From Polaromonas sp. JS666 (GTDB lineage Bacteria; Pseudomonadota; Gammaproteobacteria; Burkholderiales; Burkholderiaceae_C): 64,000 nucleotides of DNA. A model generated the notes under the pieces. It searched no databases. It was not told the DNA's origin and was given only the letters and a program-made list of their open reading frames with translations. Of the stretch, positions 1 to 7,536 are shown one piece after another; within the stretch, counting starts at the first letter, position 1; every line of letters starts with the position of its first letter. The position numbers and the translations under genes are program-made. The DNA lies in the NCBI RefSeq assembly GCF_000013865.1, contig NC_007948.1, positions 2,604,001 through 2,668,000 of the forward strand, in the 5' to 3' direction.

Positions 1-2
1 TG

Positions 3-1418
3 ACCATCAGCCCCGGCGGCGAACCCACCGTCAAGCGCACGACGGCCAAGGAAATCCCGGCGTCGGCCGTTGCGCTGCACACGACGATCGGCAACCGAGT
101 CGCGCCGCGCAACCTGCTGGACATCCTGCTCAACATCAACCACTGGACCGATTTCACGCGACATTTCGGGCCGCTGTCGGGCGACGACGCACGGCTGCGC
201 AACGCGCGTGCGCGTTACCTGCTCACCACCTTCTCCCTGGGCACAGGCCTGGGCGTCAACCAGGCGGCGCGGCATCTGGCCAACCAGGTGTCGCCTCACC
301 AGCTGTCGTATGCCAACCGGCACCACATGGGCCTGGAGCAGTTGGACGCCGCGCACCGGGACATGACGGAGCTGTACCTGCGGCTGCAGTTGCCCAAGAA
401 GTGGGGTGATGGCACCAAGGTCGCGGCGGACGGCACGCAGTACGATTTCTACGACCAGAACCTGCTGGTGGGCATGCATTTTCGTTACAAGAAAATGGGG
501 GCGGTGGCCTACCGGCATGTGGCCGACAACTATATCGCGGTGTTCCATCACTTCATCCCGCCTGGCGTGCTGGAGGCGATCTACGTGATCGAGGGCCTGC
601 ACAAAGCCGGGCTGTCCGTCGAGGCCGACACGGTGTATTCCGACACGCATGGGCAGTCCGAGACGGTGTTCGCGTTCACGCATCTGCTGGGCATTCAGTT
701 GATGCCGCGCATTCGCAACTGGAAGGACCTCAAGTTTTACCGGCCGAACAAGGGCACACACTATAAGCACATCGACCGAATCTTCACCGACGTGGTGAAC
801 TGGCAGCTGATCCTCGATCACTGGAAGGACCTGATGCAAATTGCGATCTCGATCCAGGCCGGACGGATTGCCTCGCCCATGCTGCTGCGCAAGCTGAGCA
901 ATGAGAGCCGTCACAACCGGTTGTTCGCGGCGGCGCGTGAGTTGGGCCGGGTGCTGCGCACCGTGTACCTGCTGCGCTGGATCAACAGCAAGGAGATGCG
1001 TCAGGAGGTGACGGGCGAGACCAACAAGATCGAGTCATATCATGCGTTCACCAAGTGGCTGAACTTCGGCGGCGACGTGATCACCGAGAACGATCCGGTC
1101 GAGCAGCAAAAGCGCCTGCGCTACATCGACCTGGTGGCCTCGGCGGTGATCCTGCAGAACACTGTCGACATGATGCGGGTGATCGAGGATCTGCGCGCCG
1201 AGGGCGTGGAGGTGGACGAAGCTGACGAGGTCTTCCTGAGTCCCTACGGAACAAGCACCACCAAGCGCTTTGGTAGCTTCCATCTGGACTTGAAGAAGCC
1301 GCCCGAGCCGTGGCTGCGCGAATCGCAGTTCAGACAGGCCGCCAAACAGGCGCGCGCCGCCAGCGATAAGATGAAGGACAACACCACGCCCACAAAAGGA
1401 AAACGAGGCAAAAAATGA
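3..1418 (+). CDS. tnpA: Tn3-family transposase TnpA, C-terminal part (cut by window edge)
   Basis: This is the DDE transposase of a Tn3-family element, which binds the 38-bp terminal repeats and carries out replicative transposition. The reading frame is open from base 3, so the gene starts upstream of the window; the GTG at 288 is only an internal codon. The visible 471 residues include the three catalytic acidic residues in their usual contexts: D in AADGTQY, D in YSDTHGQ and E in TNKIESYHAF. The family's C-terminal signature SPYGTSTTKRFG is also present. The stop codon overlaps the next gene's start (ATGA). Only moderately similar by eye to the full-length TnpA at 22039-25008. Confidence 0.9.
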   Translation, partial: TISPGGEPTVKRTTAKEIPASAVALHTTIGNRVAPRNLLDILLNINHWTDFTRHFGPLSGDDARLRNARARYLLTTFSLGTGLGVNQAARHLANQVSPHQLSYANRHHMGLEQLDAAHRDMTELYLRLQLPKKWGDGTKVAADGTQYDFYDQNLLVGMHFRYKKMGAVAYRHVADNYIAVFHHFIPPGVLEAIYVIEGLHKAGLSVEADTVYSDTHGQSETVFAFTHLLGIQLMPRIRNWKDLKFYRPNKGTHYKHIDRIFTDVVNWQLILDHWKDLMQIAISIQAGRIASPMLLRKLSNESRHNRLFAAARELGRVLRTVYLLRWINSKEMRQEVTGETNKIESYHAFTKWLNFGGDVITENDPVEQQKRLRYIDLVASAVILQNTVDMMRVIEDLRAEGVEVDEADEVFLSPYGTSTTKRFGSFHLDLKKPPEPWLRESQFRQAAKQARAASDKMKDNTTPTKGKRGKK

Positions 1419-1762
1419 GTGACTCACAGCCATTCATCAATACCGTCTATGGTTGCCTGGATCGGGTAGCCTTGGAGAAGTTGCGCGACAGCTACGACAC
1501 GACGACCTTGCTGCGAGTGGTCGATGAGCTCGCCGAACTGTTGGGTGATGTGATCGGCGAGGAAGGGTGGCGTGACCGGATGCTGCGTCTACATGGCATG
1601 GCGCACACCGTTATCAACGACGCTGGTTTTGCCGGGGCGGCCGATGAGACCTTGCCGGAACTGGCATCGGAGATCACCGGACAAATGCGCGAAGCGATTG
1701 CGCGGCTCGAAACTTGGATTCAGCGCATTGAGCCGCTTGAGGAACTGGCGGCGCGGGACTGA
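1415..1762 (+). CDS. Small conserved protein coupled to Tn3 tnpA
   Basis: A 115-residue acidic, probably all-helical protein whose ATG overlaps the tnpA stop codon, which implies translational coupling. It lies between tnpA and the terminal inverted repeat, so it belongs to the transposition module and is not cargo. I see no signal peptide, membrane segment or metal-binding motif. No function is assigned; an accessory or regulatory role for the transposase is only inferred from position. Confidence 0.7.
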   Translation: MSDSQPFINTVYGCLDRVALEKLRDSYDTTTLLRVVDELAELLGDVIGEEGWRDRMLRLHGMAHTVINDAGFAGAADETLPELASEITGQMREAIARLETWIQRIEPLEELAARD

Positions 1763-1818
1763 CGGCGCCGTAGATGCAAACAAATCGCATAAGAAGTGAG
1801 TTCTTAAGTTGTTTTTGG

Positions 1819-1856
1819 CTTAAGTATCATTTTGACCCGTATCCCGGCACGACCCC
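1819..1856 (-). repeat. 38-bp terminal inverted repeat of the left Tn3 element
   Basis: Read on the minus strand this begins GGGGTCGTGCC and ends GATACTTAAG. That matches the length and the end signatures of Tn3-family terminal repeats (GGGG outside, TAAG inside). It sits 57 bp after the last gene of the tnpA operon, where the right end of such an element is expected. The outer five bases at 1857-1861 (TAGTA) would be the target duplication, but the other copy lies outside the window. Confidence 0.75.
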
Positions 1857-2291
1857 TAGTACGCCTGGTCAGGTTTTGAAATCGCAGCTGTAACTATGGT
1901 CACCTAGCGATCGCGCAGTGACGGTGACCATCAAACCGATGGAGATGGTCAAAGTTACTGCAGTCGGCCATGAATTTACGTAATCTTTCTATCAGACCGT
2001 CTAAACGTCGAGCTGACGATATTTAAAGGGGCGTCGACACTGCCGTCAGACACTGGCGTTGGCATTTTTACTTCCAAAAATGACGTCCAAATACGGCGGA
2101 AAAGGCGGCTTTCGGAAAACGGCGGATTCCTTAAAACAGTCTGCAGACCGCATGGGTAGTGGACTTGGCCCAGCTTGTTGTCACTTTTACTTCCAAAGTG
2201 TAGGCACTTTTATTTCGCCGGACGAGTTTCAACTTGCTCCAACGGTTGGCTGCCGGATTATTTGATTTAACATAATATACATCGTGGAATA
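1857..2291. other. Gene-free stretch with repeated TTTTACTTCCAAA motifs
   Basis: No convincing gene; the short open frames here have no recognisable features. The 13-mer TTTTACTTCCAAA occurs at 2066-2078 and again at 2185-2197, and a related GCACTTTTATTT follows at about 2205. Such repeated motifs resemble the multiple terminal repeats of IS21-family elements, so a decayed IS end is possible but unproven. The stretch separates the left Tn3 end from the stranded zeta-toxin tail. Confidence 0.35.
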
Positions 2292-2357
2292 TCAAACGCG
2301 CAGCTGGCCGTACTCCGGCAGCTCGATGGCGGCTTGCATGATCGGCCGTGCCCATTC
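2292..2357 (-). pseudogene. Stranded 3' end of the zeta-toxin gene (other part at 25066-25673)
   Basis: Read on the minus strand from the target-duplication copy, this encodes EW followed by 19 residues (ARPIMQAAIE then LPEYGQLRV) and a TGA stop at 2292-2294. Removing the transposon at 2358-25065 and one CATTC copy joins this in frame to the zeta-toxin frame ending LTPEW near 25066-25070. That would give a toxin of about 222 residues. This reconstruction is the strongest evidence that the 22.7-kb transposon inserted here. Confidence 0.85.
2353..2357. repeat. 5-bp target-site duplication CATTC, left copy
   Basis: CATTC directly abuts the left terminal repeat, and the same five bases abut the right terminal repeat at 25066-25070 in direct orientation. 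Five base pairs is the standard Tn3-family duplication length. Confidence 0.85.
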
Positions 2358-2390
2358 GAGGGTCGGCCGTGATTCCTGAAAATTTCGCAG
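2358..2390 (+). repeat. Left terminal inverted repeat of the 22.7-kb transposon
   Basis: A 33-bp sequence starting GAGGGTCGGCCGTGATTCC and ending TTTCGCAG. Its exact reverse complement is at 25033-25065. A TTAAG typical of the inner end of Tn3 repeats follows at 2399-2403 and overlaps the stop codon of the tnpT-like gene. Confidence 0.9.
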
Positions 2391-2398
2391 AAACGCAC

Positions 2399-3496
2399 TT
2401 AAGTCCTTGTCCCCGTTGGCTTTTTCGATTCCCTCTTCGCTGGTCGAACGGCCCCTTCAGCCGGGCTCACAACCACATCAGGCCCAGGCGCCGGCACACT
2501 GAAACGCTCCAGCATGCTGGCCACGACCTGCTCCTGAGCCGTGACGGATGACCTAGCCGTCGCCAGCGCCAGTTCCACCTGCTGCTTCGCGGTGAGCAGC
2601 TCGTCGACCTTGGCTTGCAACTGCTCGTTCGAGGTGCTGAGCTGCTGGACGGCACTGTCCTGCTCGACCAGGCGCCGGCCCAGCTCCTCGGTGCGCCGTT
2701 GCGCAAACCCCAGCTCCTCCTTGAGCGGCCGCAGGCCCCGCACCTCTTCCTGGGCCTGGTGCAGATCGCCCTGGGCGCGCGACAAATCGCCCAGCAAACG
2801 CGCGTTGTCCTGAAGGGTGTGGACCGCTTCCTGCTGCTTGGTGGCCAAGGTCTCGTTCACGGTGCGCAATTCGGCCTGCAGGTACTGCACCTGCTGCTCG
2901 TGCTTGCGCTGGTCCTGCTCGCGCTGCTCCTTGCTGGATTGCCGGAAATGCTCCAGCGCCTGGCGCGCATGCTGGTGCTTTTCTTCCAGGGATTGGCGAT
3001 GGCGTTCTTCGGCCGCGATGCGCTCCTGCAGGTCGGCCACCTGCTGGGCGAGCTGCGTGCATTCAAGGGTCTTGCCGTTCAGCGCTTCGCTGGTTTTGCC
3101 GTGAGCGGTCTTTTCCTCGGCCAAGATCCGCTGGGTTTGCTCCAGCTGCTGGCGCGTGGACTGGGCCTCGGTTTTCAGGGCCGCAGCGGCTTGCTGGTGC
3201 TGGGTCAGCTGCTCGACGTGCCTGGCCTGCGCCGTGGTGACCCGCTCCTCCGCTTCCTCGTTGACCCGGGCCGCCAGGCGGCCCACCAGATCCTGGATCG
3301 CCTCGCTGACGGCCACCCGGCTGCCGGTGGCCGGCCCTTCCTCTTCCTCGATCTCCTTCAGGTAGCGATGGATCGTGGTTTTGGAGCCGCTGCCCAGCTC
3401 TTCGCGCACGGCGTCGATGGACGGATTGCGCCCCGTGGCCAGCAATTTATCGCGGGCGCGCAGCACTTCAGACTTGTAAATCCCGGCTCTGGCCAT
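2399..3496 (-). CDS. tnpT: TnpT-like cointegrate resolution protein (KfrA-type N-terminus, long coiled coil)
   Basis: A 365-residue protein. Residues 1-110 resemble the KfrA N-terminal DNA-binding domain (GSGSKTTIHRYLKEIE region). Residues 110-330 are rich in Q, E, A and L with heptad character, a long coiled coil. This layout fits TnpT of Tn4651-type transposons, which binds beside the recombination core and helps the tyrosine recombinase TnpS resolve cointegrates. The start is supported by AGAGGTGG upstream of the ATG. The stop codon lies in the inner part of the left terminal repeat, and the palindromic recombination site lies just upstream. A plasmid-type KfrA regulator is the alternative, but the position favours TnpT. 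Confidence 0.75.
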   Translation of the reverse strand: MARAGIYKSEVLRARDKLLATGRNPSIDAVREELGSGSKTTIHRYLKEIEEEEGPATGSRVAVSEAIQDLVGRLAARVNEEAEERVTTAQARHVEQLTQHQQAAAALKTEAQSTRQQLEQTQRILAEEKTAHGKTSEALNGKTLECTQLAQQVADLQERIAAEERHRQSLEEKHQHARQALEHFRQSSKEQREQDQRKHEQQVQYLQAELRTVNETLATKQQEAVHTLQDNARLLGDLSRAQGDLHQAQEEVRGLRPLKEELGFAQRRTEELGRRLVEQDSAVQQLSTSNEQLQAKVDELLTAKQQVELALATARSSVTAQEQVVASMLERFSVPAPGPDVVVSPAEGAVRPAKRESKKPTGTRT

Positions 3497-3519
3497 GGCC
3501 CACCTCTTTATTTCGTACT

Positions 3520-3548
3520 ATAGTATGTACCATGATATTACATACTAT
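3520..3548. promoter_or_regulatory. Palindrome ATAGTATGTA-9-TACATACTAT upstream of tnpT (probable TnpT binding site)
   Basis: Two perfect 10-bp arms at 3520-3529 and 3539-3548 are separated by 9 bp. The palindrome begins 23 bp upstream of the tnpT start and is AT-rich compared with its surroundings. In Tn4651-type systems TnpT binds an accessory inverted repeat next to the resolution core; this is the obvious candidate and could also autoregulate tnpT. That role is inferred. Confidence 0.6.
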
Positions 3549-3585
3549 TTATGAGGTCAAGGAGTTGGATATTTCGATAAATCTA

Positions 3586-3614
3586 ACATTGGGTAATAGT
3601 GGATTATCCAATGT
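3586..3614. promoter_or_regulatory. Candidate resolution core site (12-5-12 inverted repeat)
   Basis: ACATTGGGTAAT (3586-3597) and ATTATCCAATGT (3603-3614) form an inverted repeat with one mismatch around the spacer AGTGG. Arm length and a short central spacer are typical of tyrosine-recombinase core sites. With the adjacent palindrome at 3520-3548 it forms a bipartite rst-like region. Unusually, the recombinase gene is not next to it but 17 kb away beside tnpA. Confidence 0.6.
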
Positions 3615-3731
3615 GATGCCGATTTTGGGCTGATTCAGGCGCGGCGTTGGTATGCGTGGACAGACCTGGCCACGGCTGCCATTCGGAAGGTCGGCCGCCA
3701 GTCGCACATTCAAGTTGACTGAGGTCAAGGT

Positions 3732-4982
3732 TCAGCCGGTTTTGGCTGGATGCTCTGCGCCGGGAAGCTCCTCGGGCGGTTGCACACGGCTGAACATGGT
3801 CAGCAGCAGGATGTCGTAGACGATCTTCAGGGCTCCACCCACGATCAGCGGCCATCCGAATGCAGACATGCCCAGGAGATAGCCTGCCAACGCGGGACTG
3901 GCGGCAGCAGCCAGGCTGCGCGGCACGGATGTCACGCTGGCTGCCGCGGCGCGCTCCTGCGGTGTCACGATGGCCATGACATAAGAGCTTCGCGTAGGCA
4001 CGTCCATCTGTGACAGCGCGCTCCTGACCAGCAGCAGAATGACCGCGTAAGTCAGGTCGGCACAAAACGGAATCGCGATCAGGCACAGGCTGGACGGCAG
4101 ATGGGTATAGACCATGGTCTTCACCAAACCAATGCGGCTCGCGATATGAGCCGCCGCCAAGTAGGAAAACGCGGTCAGCAGGCCGGCCCAGAAAAAGATC
4201 GAGCCGGCCACTTCGATCGAGAGGCCAAAGCGCTGGTACAGCCACAGGGCCACCAGCGACTGAACCACAAATCCCCCGCCGAAAGCGTCCAGGCTGAACA
4301 GCGTCGCCAGCAGGTAGACCCGCTTTTTGGAAGGACCCAGCGCCGAAACCGGTTCGGCGGCTTGCTCGGCAGGCCGTGACGGCAAACCGCGATACAGTCC
4401 GGCCATCACCAGAGCCAGCAAGGCATACAGGATGAACATCCCCTGGATGGCGGTCTGCGTCGTAATGCCCGCCACCGGAGCCGCCAATGCGGGCAAGGCC
4501 GCGGCCAGGGACCCAAAGGCCGCAAACAGGGTTCCCGTCAGGCTGTAGCGCGCAAAGACAGCCGTGCGGCTCGGGCCTTGGGCATGGCCGGCCAGCATCG
4601 CATGCTCCACCGGCATAAAAATGCTCACATCGCCGCCCGATGGATTCAGCGTGCCCACCAGCGCCACCAGCATCAGCGGCCAAAAGCTGTCCAGCGACGC
4701 GAAGCCCAGGCCCGTGAGCGCCATCAATGCCGAGGCCGCCAGCAGCAAGGGCCGGTGGTCGAAGCGCGACGCATGGAGGCCAATGAGGAGCGTCAGCACG
4801 CCGGACCCCAGCAAGGTCGTGGTCGCGATGAGGCCGACCTGAAAGGCCGACAGCCCAAGATTGAGCAGGTAGACCGGCAGCAGCAGGCTGACAAAGCCGT
4901 CGCCAAACCCCCTCATCGCCTTGGCGACCATCAGCCGGTTGAGAGGGGTGAGCCGAAAAACAGGCACGGCCGTTGAGTTCAA
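3732..4982 (-). CDS. Major facilitator superfamily transporter
   Basis: A 416-residue integral membrane protein with about 12 hydrophobic segments in two halves, joined by a polar loop near residues 200-225 (PSRPAEQAAEPVSALGPSKK). The cytoplasmic 2-3 loop LHASRFDHRP is MFS-like. It would move a small solute or metal complex across the inner membrane by proton coupling; the substrate cannot be told from sequence. The ATG overlaps the stop of the upstream lipoprotein gene, so the two form an operon. Its place at the left edge of a metal-resistance cargo suggests export, but no metal-binding tail is present. Confidence 0.85.
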   Translation of the reverse strand: MNSTAVPVFRLTPLNRLMVAKAMRGFGDGFVSLLLPVYLLNLGLSAFQVGLIATTTLLGSGVLTLLIGLHASRFDHRPLLLAASALMALTGLGFASLDSFWPLMLVALVGTLNPSGGDVSIFMPVEHAMLAGHAQGPSRTAVFARYSLTGTLFAAFGSLAAALPALAAPVAGITTQTAIQGMFILYALLALVMAGLYRGLPSRPAEQAAEPVSALGPSKKRVYLLATLFSLDAFGGGFVVQSLVALWLYQRFGLSIEVAGSIFFWAGLLTAFSYLAAAHIASRIGLVKTMVYTHLPSSLCLIAIPFCADLTYAVILLLVRSALSQMDVPTRSSYVMAIVTPQERAAAASVTSVPRSLAAAASPALAGYLLGMSAFGWPLIVGGALKIVYDILLLTMFSRVQPPEELPGAEHPAKTG

Positions 4983-5506
4983 GGGGATATCCGGCGCCAG
5001 GTAATCGTCGACTCCAGCTGCGCCGGTCCCTCAAGCGGCACGCCATACGGGGCCAGGCTGGTCTGCGCATAGGTGCTCAGGACCAGGTTGGCGCCGGCGT
5101 CAACATGGAACACGTAAGTGACGGTTTTGATTTGATCGATCAGCGGCGGCAAGTGGATGCGCGAGGACTCCTGACGGGTCAGGGTGATGCGCCCGGCGCC
5201 GCTGCAGTTGAAATCCTTGCCGGCGGCCAATGTGCCCGCTGTGGAGCCCGATGAAATTCGCAGGCCTTCCGCACTCACGTCGATCTGCACCCTGCGGCCT
5301 TTTGATGGCGGCTTGCCCAACAGGAAATGGACGAGCGAATCGCCATTGGGCGCGCCCGCATCGCGGTAAAGGCCGCCCAGACCTCGGCAGTCGGCCGCCG
5401 CACTATCAACCGCGCGCGCCGCGGTCAGCGGGCCAGGGCCGGCGCAACCCTGCAGCAGCAGGGCCGCCAGCAGGCCATACAGGTCAAAATGCTTGCAGGA
5501 CAACAT
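4979..5506 (-). CDS. Putative lipoprotein upstream of the MFS gene
   Basis: Starting at the internal ATG near 5506 gives a 175-residue protein with a short hydrophobic leader and a lipobox (LLLQGC), so it is probably attached to an envelope membrane. A longer frame to 5620 lacks a sensible leader. The mature part has two more cysteines and no domain I recognise. It overlaps the MFS start by 4 bp (ATGA), so the two products are probably made together. Function unknown. Confidence 0.65.
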   Translation of the reverse strand: MLSCKHFDLYGLLAALLLQGCAGPGPLTAARAVDSAAADCRGLGGLYRDAGAPNGDSLVHFLLGKPPSKGRRVQIDVSAEGLRISSGSTAGTLAAGKDFNCSGAGRITLTRQESSRIHLPPLIDQIKTVTYVFHVDAGANLVLSTYAQTSLAPYGVPLEGPAQLESTITWRRISP

Positions 5507-5687
5507 GAATCGGTGTGATTTCAAGGCATGGAAACCGGCAAATCCTTCCACCATCAAGCCGCAAGCACCACATAGGGACCGTCGCAGCGGCGATAGCCGC
5601 TGCCCTCGGCCTCTTGGCATGTTCCGGCTGCGGCTTGCTGATTCGTTACCTCACCCTCGACTAGGAAGCGGCCAGCGACACGGCCGA

Positions 5688-5966
5688 CTACAAATACTTC
5701 GTGATGTCCTTGAACTCGGCAATCGAAGAGCGCACGCTGGCCGGCCCAGCGCTCACCACATCCTCCAGACAGTGATCCAGGTGATCATGGATCACCAGCT
5801 TCTTGGCGGCGCTGATGGCTTTTTCCACCGCGTGGAGCTGCTGGGCAATGTCCACGCAGGGACGTTGGTCCTCAATCATGGCAATCACGTTTTGCAGGTG
5901 GCCACTGGCGCGCTTCAGGCGCTTGACGACGTCGGGATGGGCGGTGTGCAGGTGAGTTTCGGGCAT
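5688..5966 (-). CDS. nreA: CsoR/RcnR-family metal-sensing repressor (NreA-like)
   Basis: A 92-residue all-helical DUF156 repressor of the kind that binds operators as a tetramer and releases on metal binding. Visible candidate ligands are C37, H62 and C66, the C-H-C pattern of CsoR and of the nickel sensor InrS, not the C-H-H pattern of E. coli RcnR. H5, H7 and H10 near the N-terminus could add ligands, as in nickel sensors. It is divergent from the NreB-like exporter, and the shared 95-bp gap holds a C-tract palindrome. Nickel (or cobalt) as the inducer is inferred from neighbours; copper is the alternative. Confidence 0.85.
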   Translation of the reverse strand: MPETHLHTAHPDVVKRLKRASGHLQNVIAMIEDQRPCVDIAQQLHAVEKAISAAKKLVIHDHLDHCLEDVVSAGPASVRSSIAEFKDITKYL

Positions 5967-5975
5967 TGCATATCC

Positions 5976-5989
5976 TATCCCCCAGGATA
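5976..5989. promoter_or_regulatory. Candidate operator TATCCCCCAGGATA for the CsoR/RcnR-type repressor
   Basis: A G/C tract flanked by TATCC and GGATA half-sites, the form used by CsoR/RcnR-family repressors. It lies 9 bp upstream of the repressor start and about 70 bp upstream of the NreB-like exporter, so one site could control both. A closely related sequence recurs at 7437-7455 before the NicO gene. Confidence 0.7.
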
Positions 5990-6060
5990 AGCTACAGTCA
6001 AGTCACCATACCGTTCCCCCTGCGGGCGGGTTTTGAATAGCAGCCGTCGGAGTTACCCCC

Positions 6061-7377
6061 ATGCTCGAAGTCCTCGCCAACCGCACCTATCGGCACCTGT
6101 TTCTGGCGCAGGTGATTGCCCTCCTGGGAACCGGGCTGGCCACCGTCGCGCTGAGCCTGCTGGCCTTTGACCTGGCCGGCGCCAATGCCGGCGCCGTCCT
6201 GGGCACGGCGCTGGCCATCAAAATGCTGGCCTACATTGGCGTCGCGCCGGTGGCCTCGGCCCTGGCCGAACGCCTGCCGCGGCGCGCCGTGCTGGTCGCG
6301 CTGGACCTGGTCCGCGCCGGCGTTGCGCTGCTTTTGCCGTTCGTGACGCAGATCTGGCATGTCTATGTGCTGATTTTTGTGCTGCAGTCGGCGTCCGCGG
6401 CCTTCACGCCGACCTTTCAGGCGACCATTCCCGATGTGTTGCCGCAGGAAGAGGCCTATACCAAGGCTCTGTCCCTGTCGCGGCTGGCCTATGACCTGGA
6501 AAGCCTGGTCAGCCCGATGCTGGCGGCGCTCCTCCTGACCGTGGTGAGCTACCACAGCCTGTTCGGCGGCACCGTGGTCGGGTTTCTGGCATCGGCGGCG
6601 CTCGTGGTCTCGGCCATCCTGCCGCGCGCCAAGATGCCGCCCAAGCGCAGCATTTACGAGCGCACCACACGCGGACTGCGGATCTACCTGGCCACACCTC
6701 GCCTGCGCGGCCTGCTGGCGCTCAACCTGGCGATCGCTTCAGGCAGCGCCATGGTCATCGTCAACACCGTGGTGCTGGTGCAGTCCGGCTTTGGCATGAC
6801 GCAGACCGCCACCGCCATCGCGCTGGCCTGTTTCGGTGCCGGCTCCATGCTGGTGGCGCTGGCCTTGCCCAAATTGCTCGACCGGGTGCCGGAACGCCGC
6901 GCGATGCTGGCCGGGGCCGGCTTGATCGCGCTGGGCCTTCTGGCCGGCTGGGGTCTGGCTGTTCACTACGCCGTCCTGTTGCCGCTGTGGTTTGTGCTGG
7001 GCCTGGGTTACTCCCTGGCGCAAACCCCCTCCGGGCGCCTGCTGCGCCGGTCGTCCGGCGACGCCGACAGGCCGGCGCTTTTTGCGGCGCAATTTGCCCT
7101 GTCCCACGCCTGCTGGCTCATCACTTACCCCCTGGCCGGCTGGCTGGGCGCCAAGTTCGGCCTGGCCGCCAGCTTTGCCACCCTGGGCTTGGTGGCCAGC
7201 GCCGCCGTGCTGCTCTCGGCCCGTCTGTGGCCTGCCGAAGACCCCATCGAACTCTTGCACCGACATGATGATTTGGCGCAGGACCACCCCCACCTGGTGC
7301 AGGACGATGCGGCCGCGTCAACCCGGCATTCGCATGCCTTTGTCATTGACGACGAGCACCAGCGCTGGCCGACCTGA
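6061..7377 (+). CDS. nreB: NreB-like nickel resistance exporter (MFS)
   Basis: A 438-residue MFS permease with about 12 membrane helices. The motif-A loop between helices 2 and 3 is AERLPRRAV. The C-terminal tail after about residue 395 is hydrophilic and His-rich (LLHRHDD, QDHPHL, TRHSHAF, DEHQRW), the hallmark of NreB, which exports Ni2+ and binds it with this tail. It is divergent from the CsoR/RcnR-type repressor and has GGAG just upstream of the ATG. The family assignment is clear; the nickel specificity comes from the tail and the neighbours. Confidence 0.85.
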   Translation: MLEVLANRTYRHLFLAQVIALLGTGLATVALSLLAFDLAGANAGAVLGTALAIKMLAYIGVAPVASALAERLPRRAVLVALDLVRAGVALLLPFVTQIWHVYVLIFVLQSASAAFTPTFQATIPDVLPQEEAYTKALSLSRLAYDLESLVSPMLAALLLTVVSYHSLFGGTVVGFLASAALVVSAILPRAKMPPKRSIYERTTRGLRIYLATPRLRGLLALNLAIASGSAMVIVNTVVLVQSGFGMTQTATAIALACFGAGSMLVALALPKLLDRVPERRAMLAGAGLIALGLLAGWGLAVHYAVLLPLWFVLGLGYSLAQTPSGRLLRRSSGDADRPALFAAQFALSHACWLITYPLAGWLGAKFGLAASFATLGLVASAAVLLSARLWPAEDPIELLHRHDDLAQDHPHLVQDDAAASTRHSHAFVIDDEHQRWPT

Positions 7378-7394
7378 GGCGGCTCGGGACGGCT

Positions 7395-7426
7395 GGGATG
7401 CCGGGATGCCGGGATGCCGGGATGCC
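7395..7426 (+). repeat. Four tandem copies of GGGATGCC
   Basis: Four perfect 8-bp units lie just after the nreB stop and immediately before the operator-like sequence upstream of the NicO gene. Slippage at such a repeat would change the spacing between nreB and the next promoter. No other role is evident. Confidence 0.8.
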
Positions 7427-7436
7427 GAGGCTGATT

Positions 7437-7455
7437 TATCCCCACCCCCAGGATA
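7437..7455. promoter_or_regulatory. Second C-tract operator TATCCCCACCCCCAGGATA upstream of NicO
   Basis: It shares the TATCC...CCCCCAGGATA layout with the site at 5976-5989, with five extra bases in the left half. It lies 81 bp upstream of the NicO gene. The simplest reading is that the same CsoR/RcnR-type repressor controls nreA, nreB and the NicO-ZIP pair. Confidence 0.65.
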
Positions 7456-7536
7456 GGTAGGTACAATTCAGGGTTTTAATCCGGGGCGGCGCCGAGCCCA
7501 AACTTTCGGCCAGCCCATTTCCGCCGGAGCGCCCGA

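Larger units (their letters stand above)
1..1856 (+). mobile_element. Right end of a Tn3-family transposon (partial, runs off the left edge)
   Basis: The segment holds the C-terminal part of a Tn3 transposase, a coupled small gene, and at 1819-1856 a 38-bp sequence with the layout of a Tn3-family terminal repeat (GGGG at the outer end, TTAAG at the inner end). The left end and the matching repeat lie outside the window, so size, cargo and target duplication cannot be seen. The transposase sequence and the terminal repeat both differ from those of the complete transposon further right, so this is a separate element. Confidence 0.75.

Noticed and set aside
2615..3523. 302-codon plus-strand frame opposite tnpT
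   Set aside because: A mirror of the GC-rich coiled-coil gene. The minus-strand frame has a KfrA-like domain and a good ribosome binding site.
3604..5070. Long minus-strand open frame of 488 codons
   Set aside because: It is a shifted frame over the MFS gene, with a composition of Arg, Gly, Pro and Ala and no membrane pattern. The MFS frame has the clear family features.
7395..7426. Short tandem array as a CRISPR
   Set aside because: Units are 8 bp without spacers; no cas genes are present.
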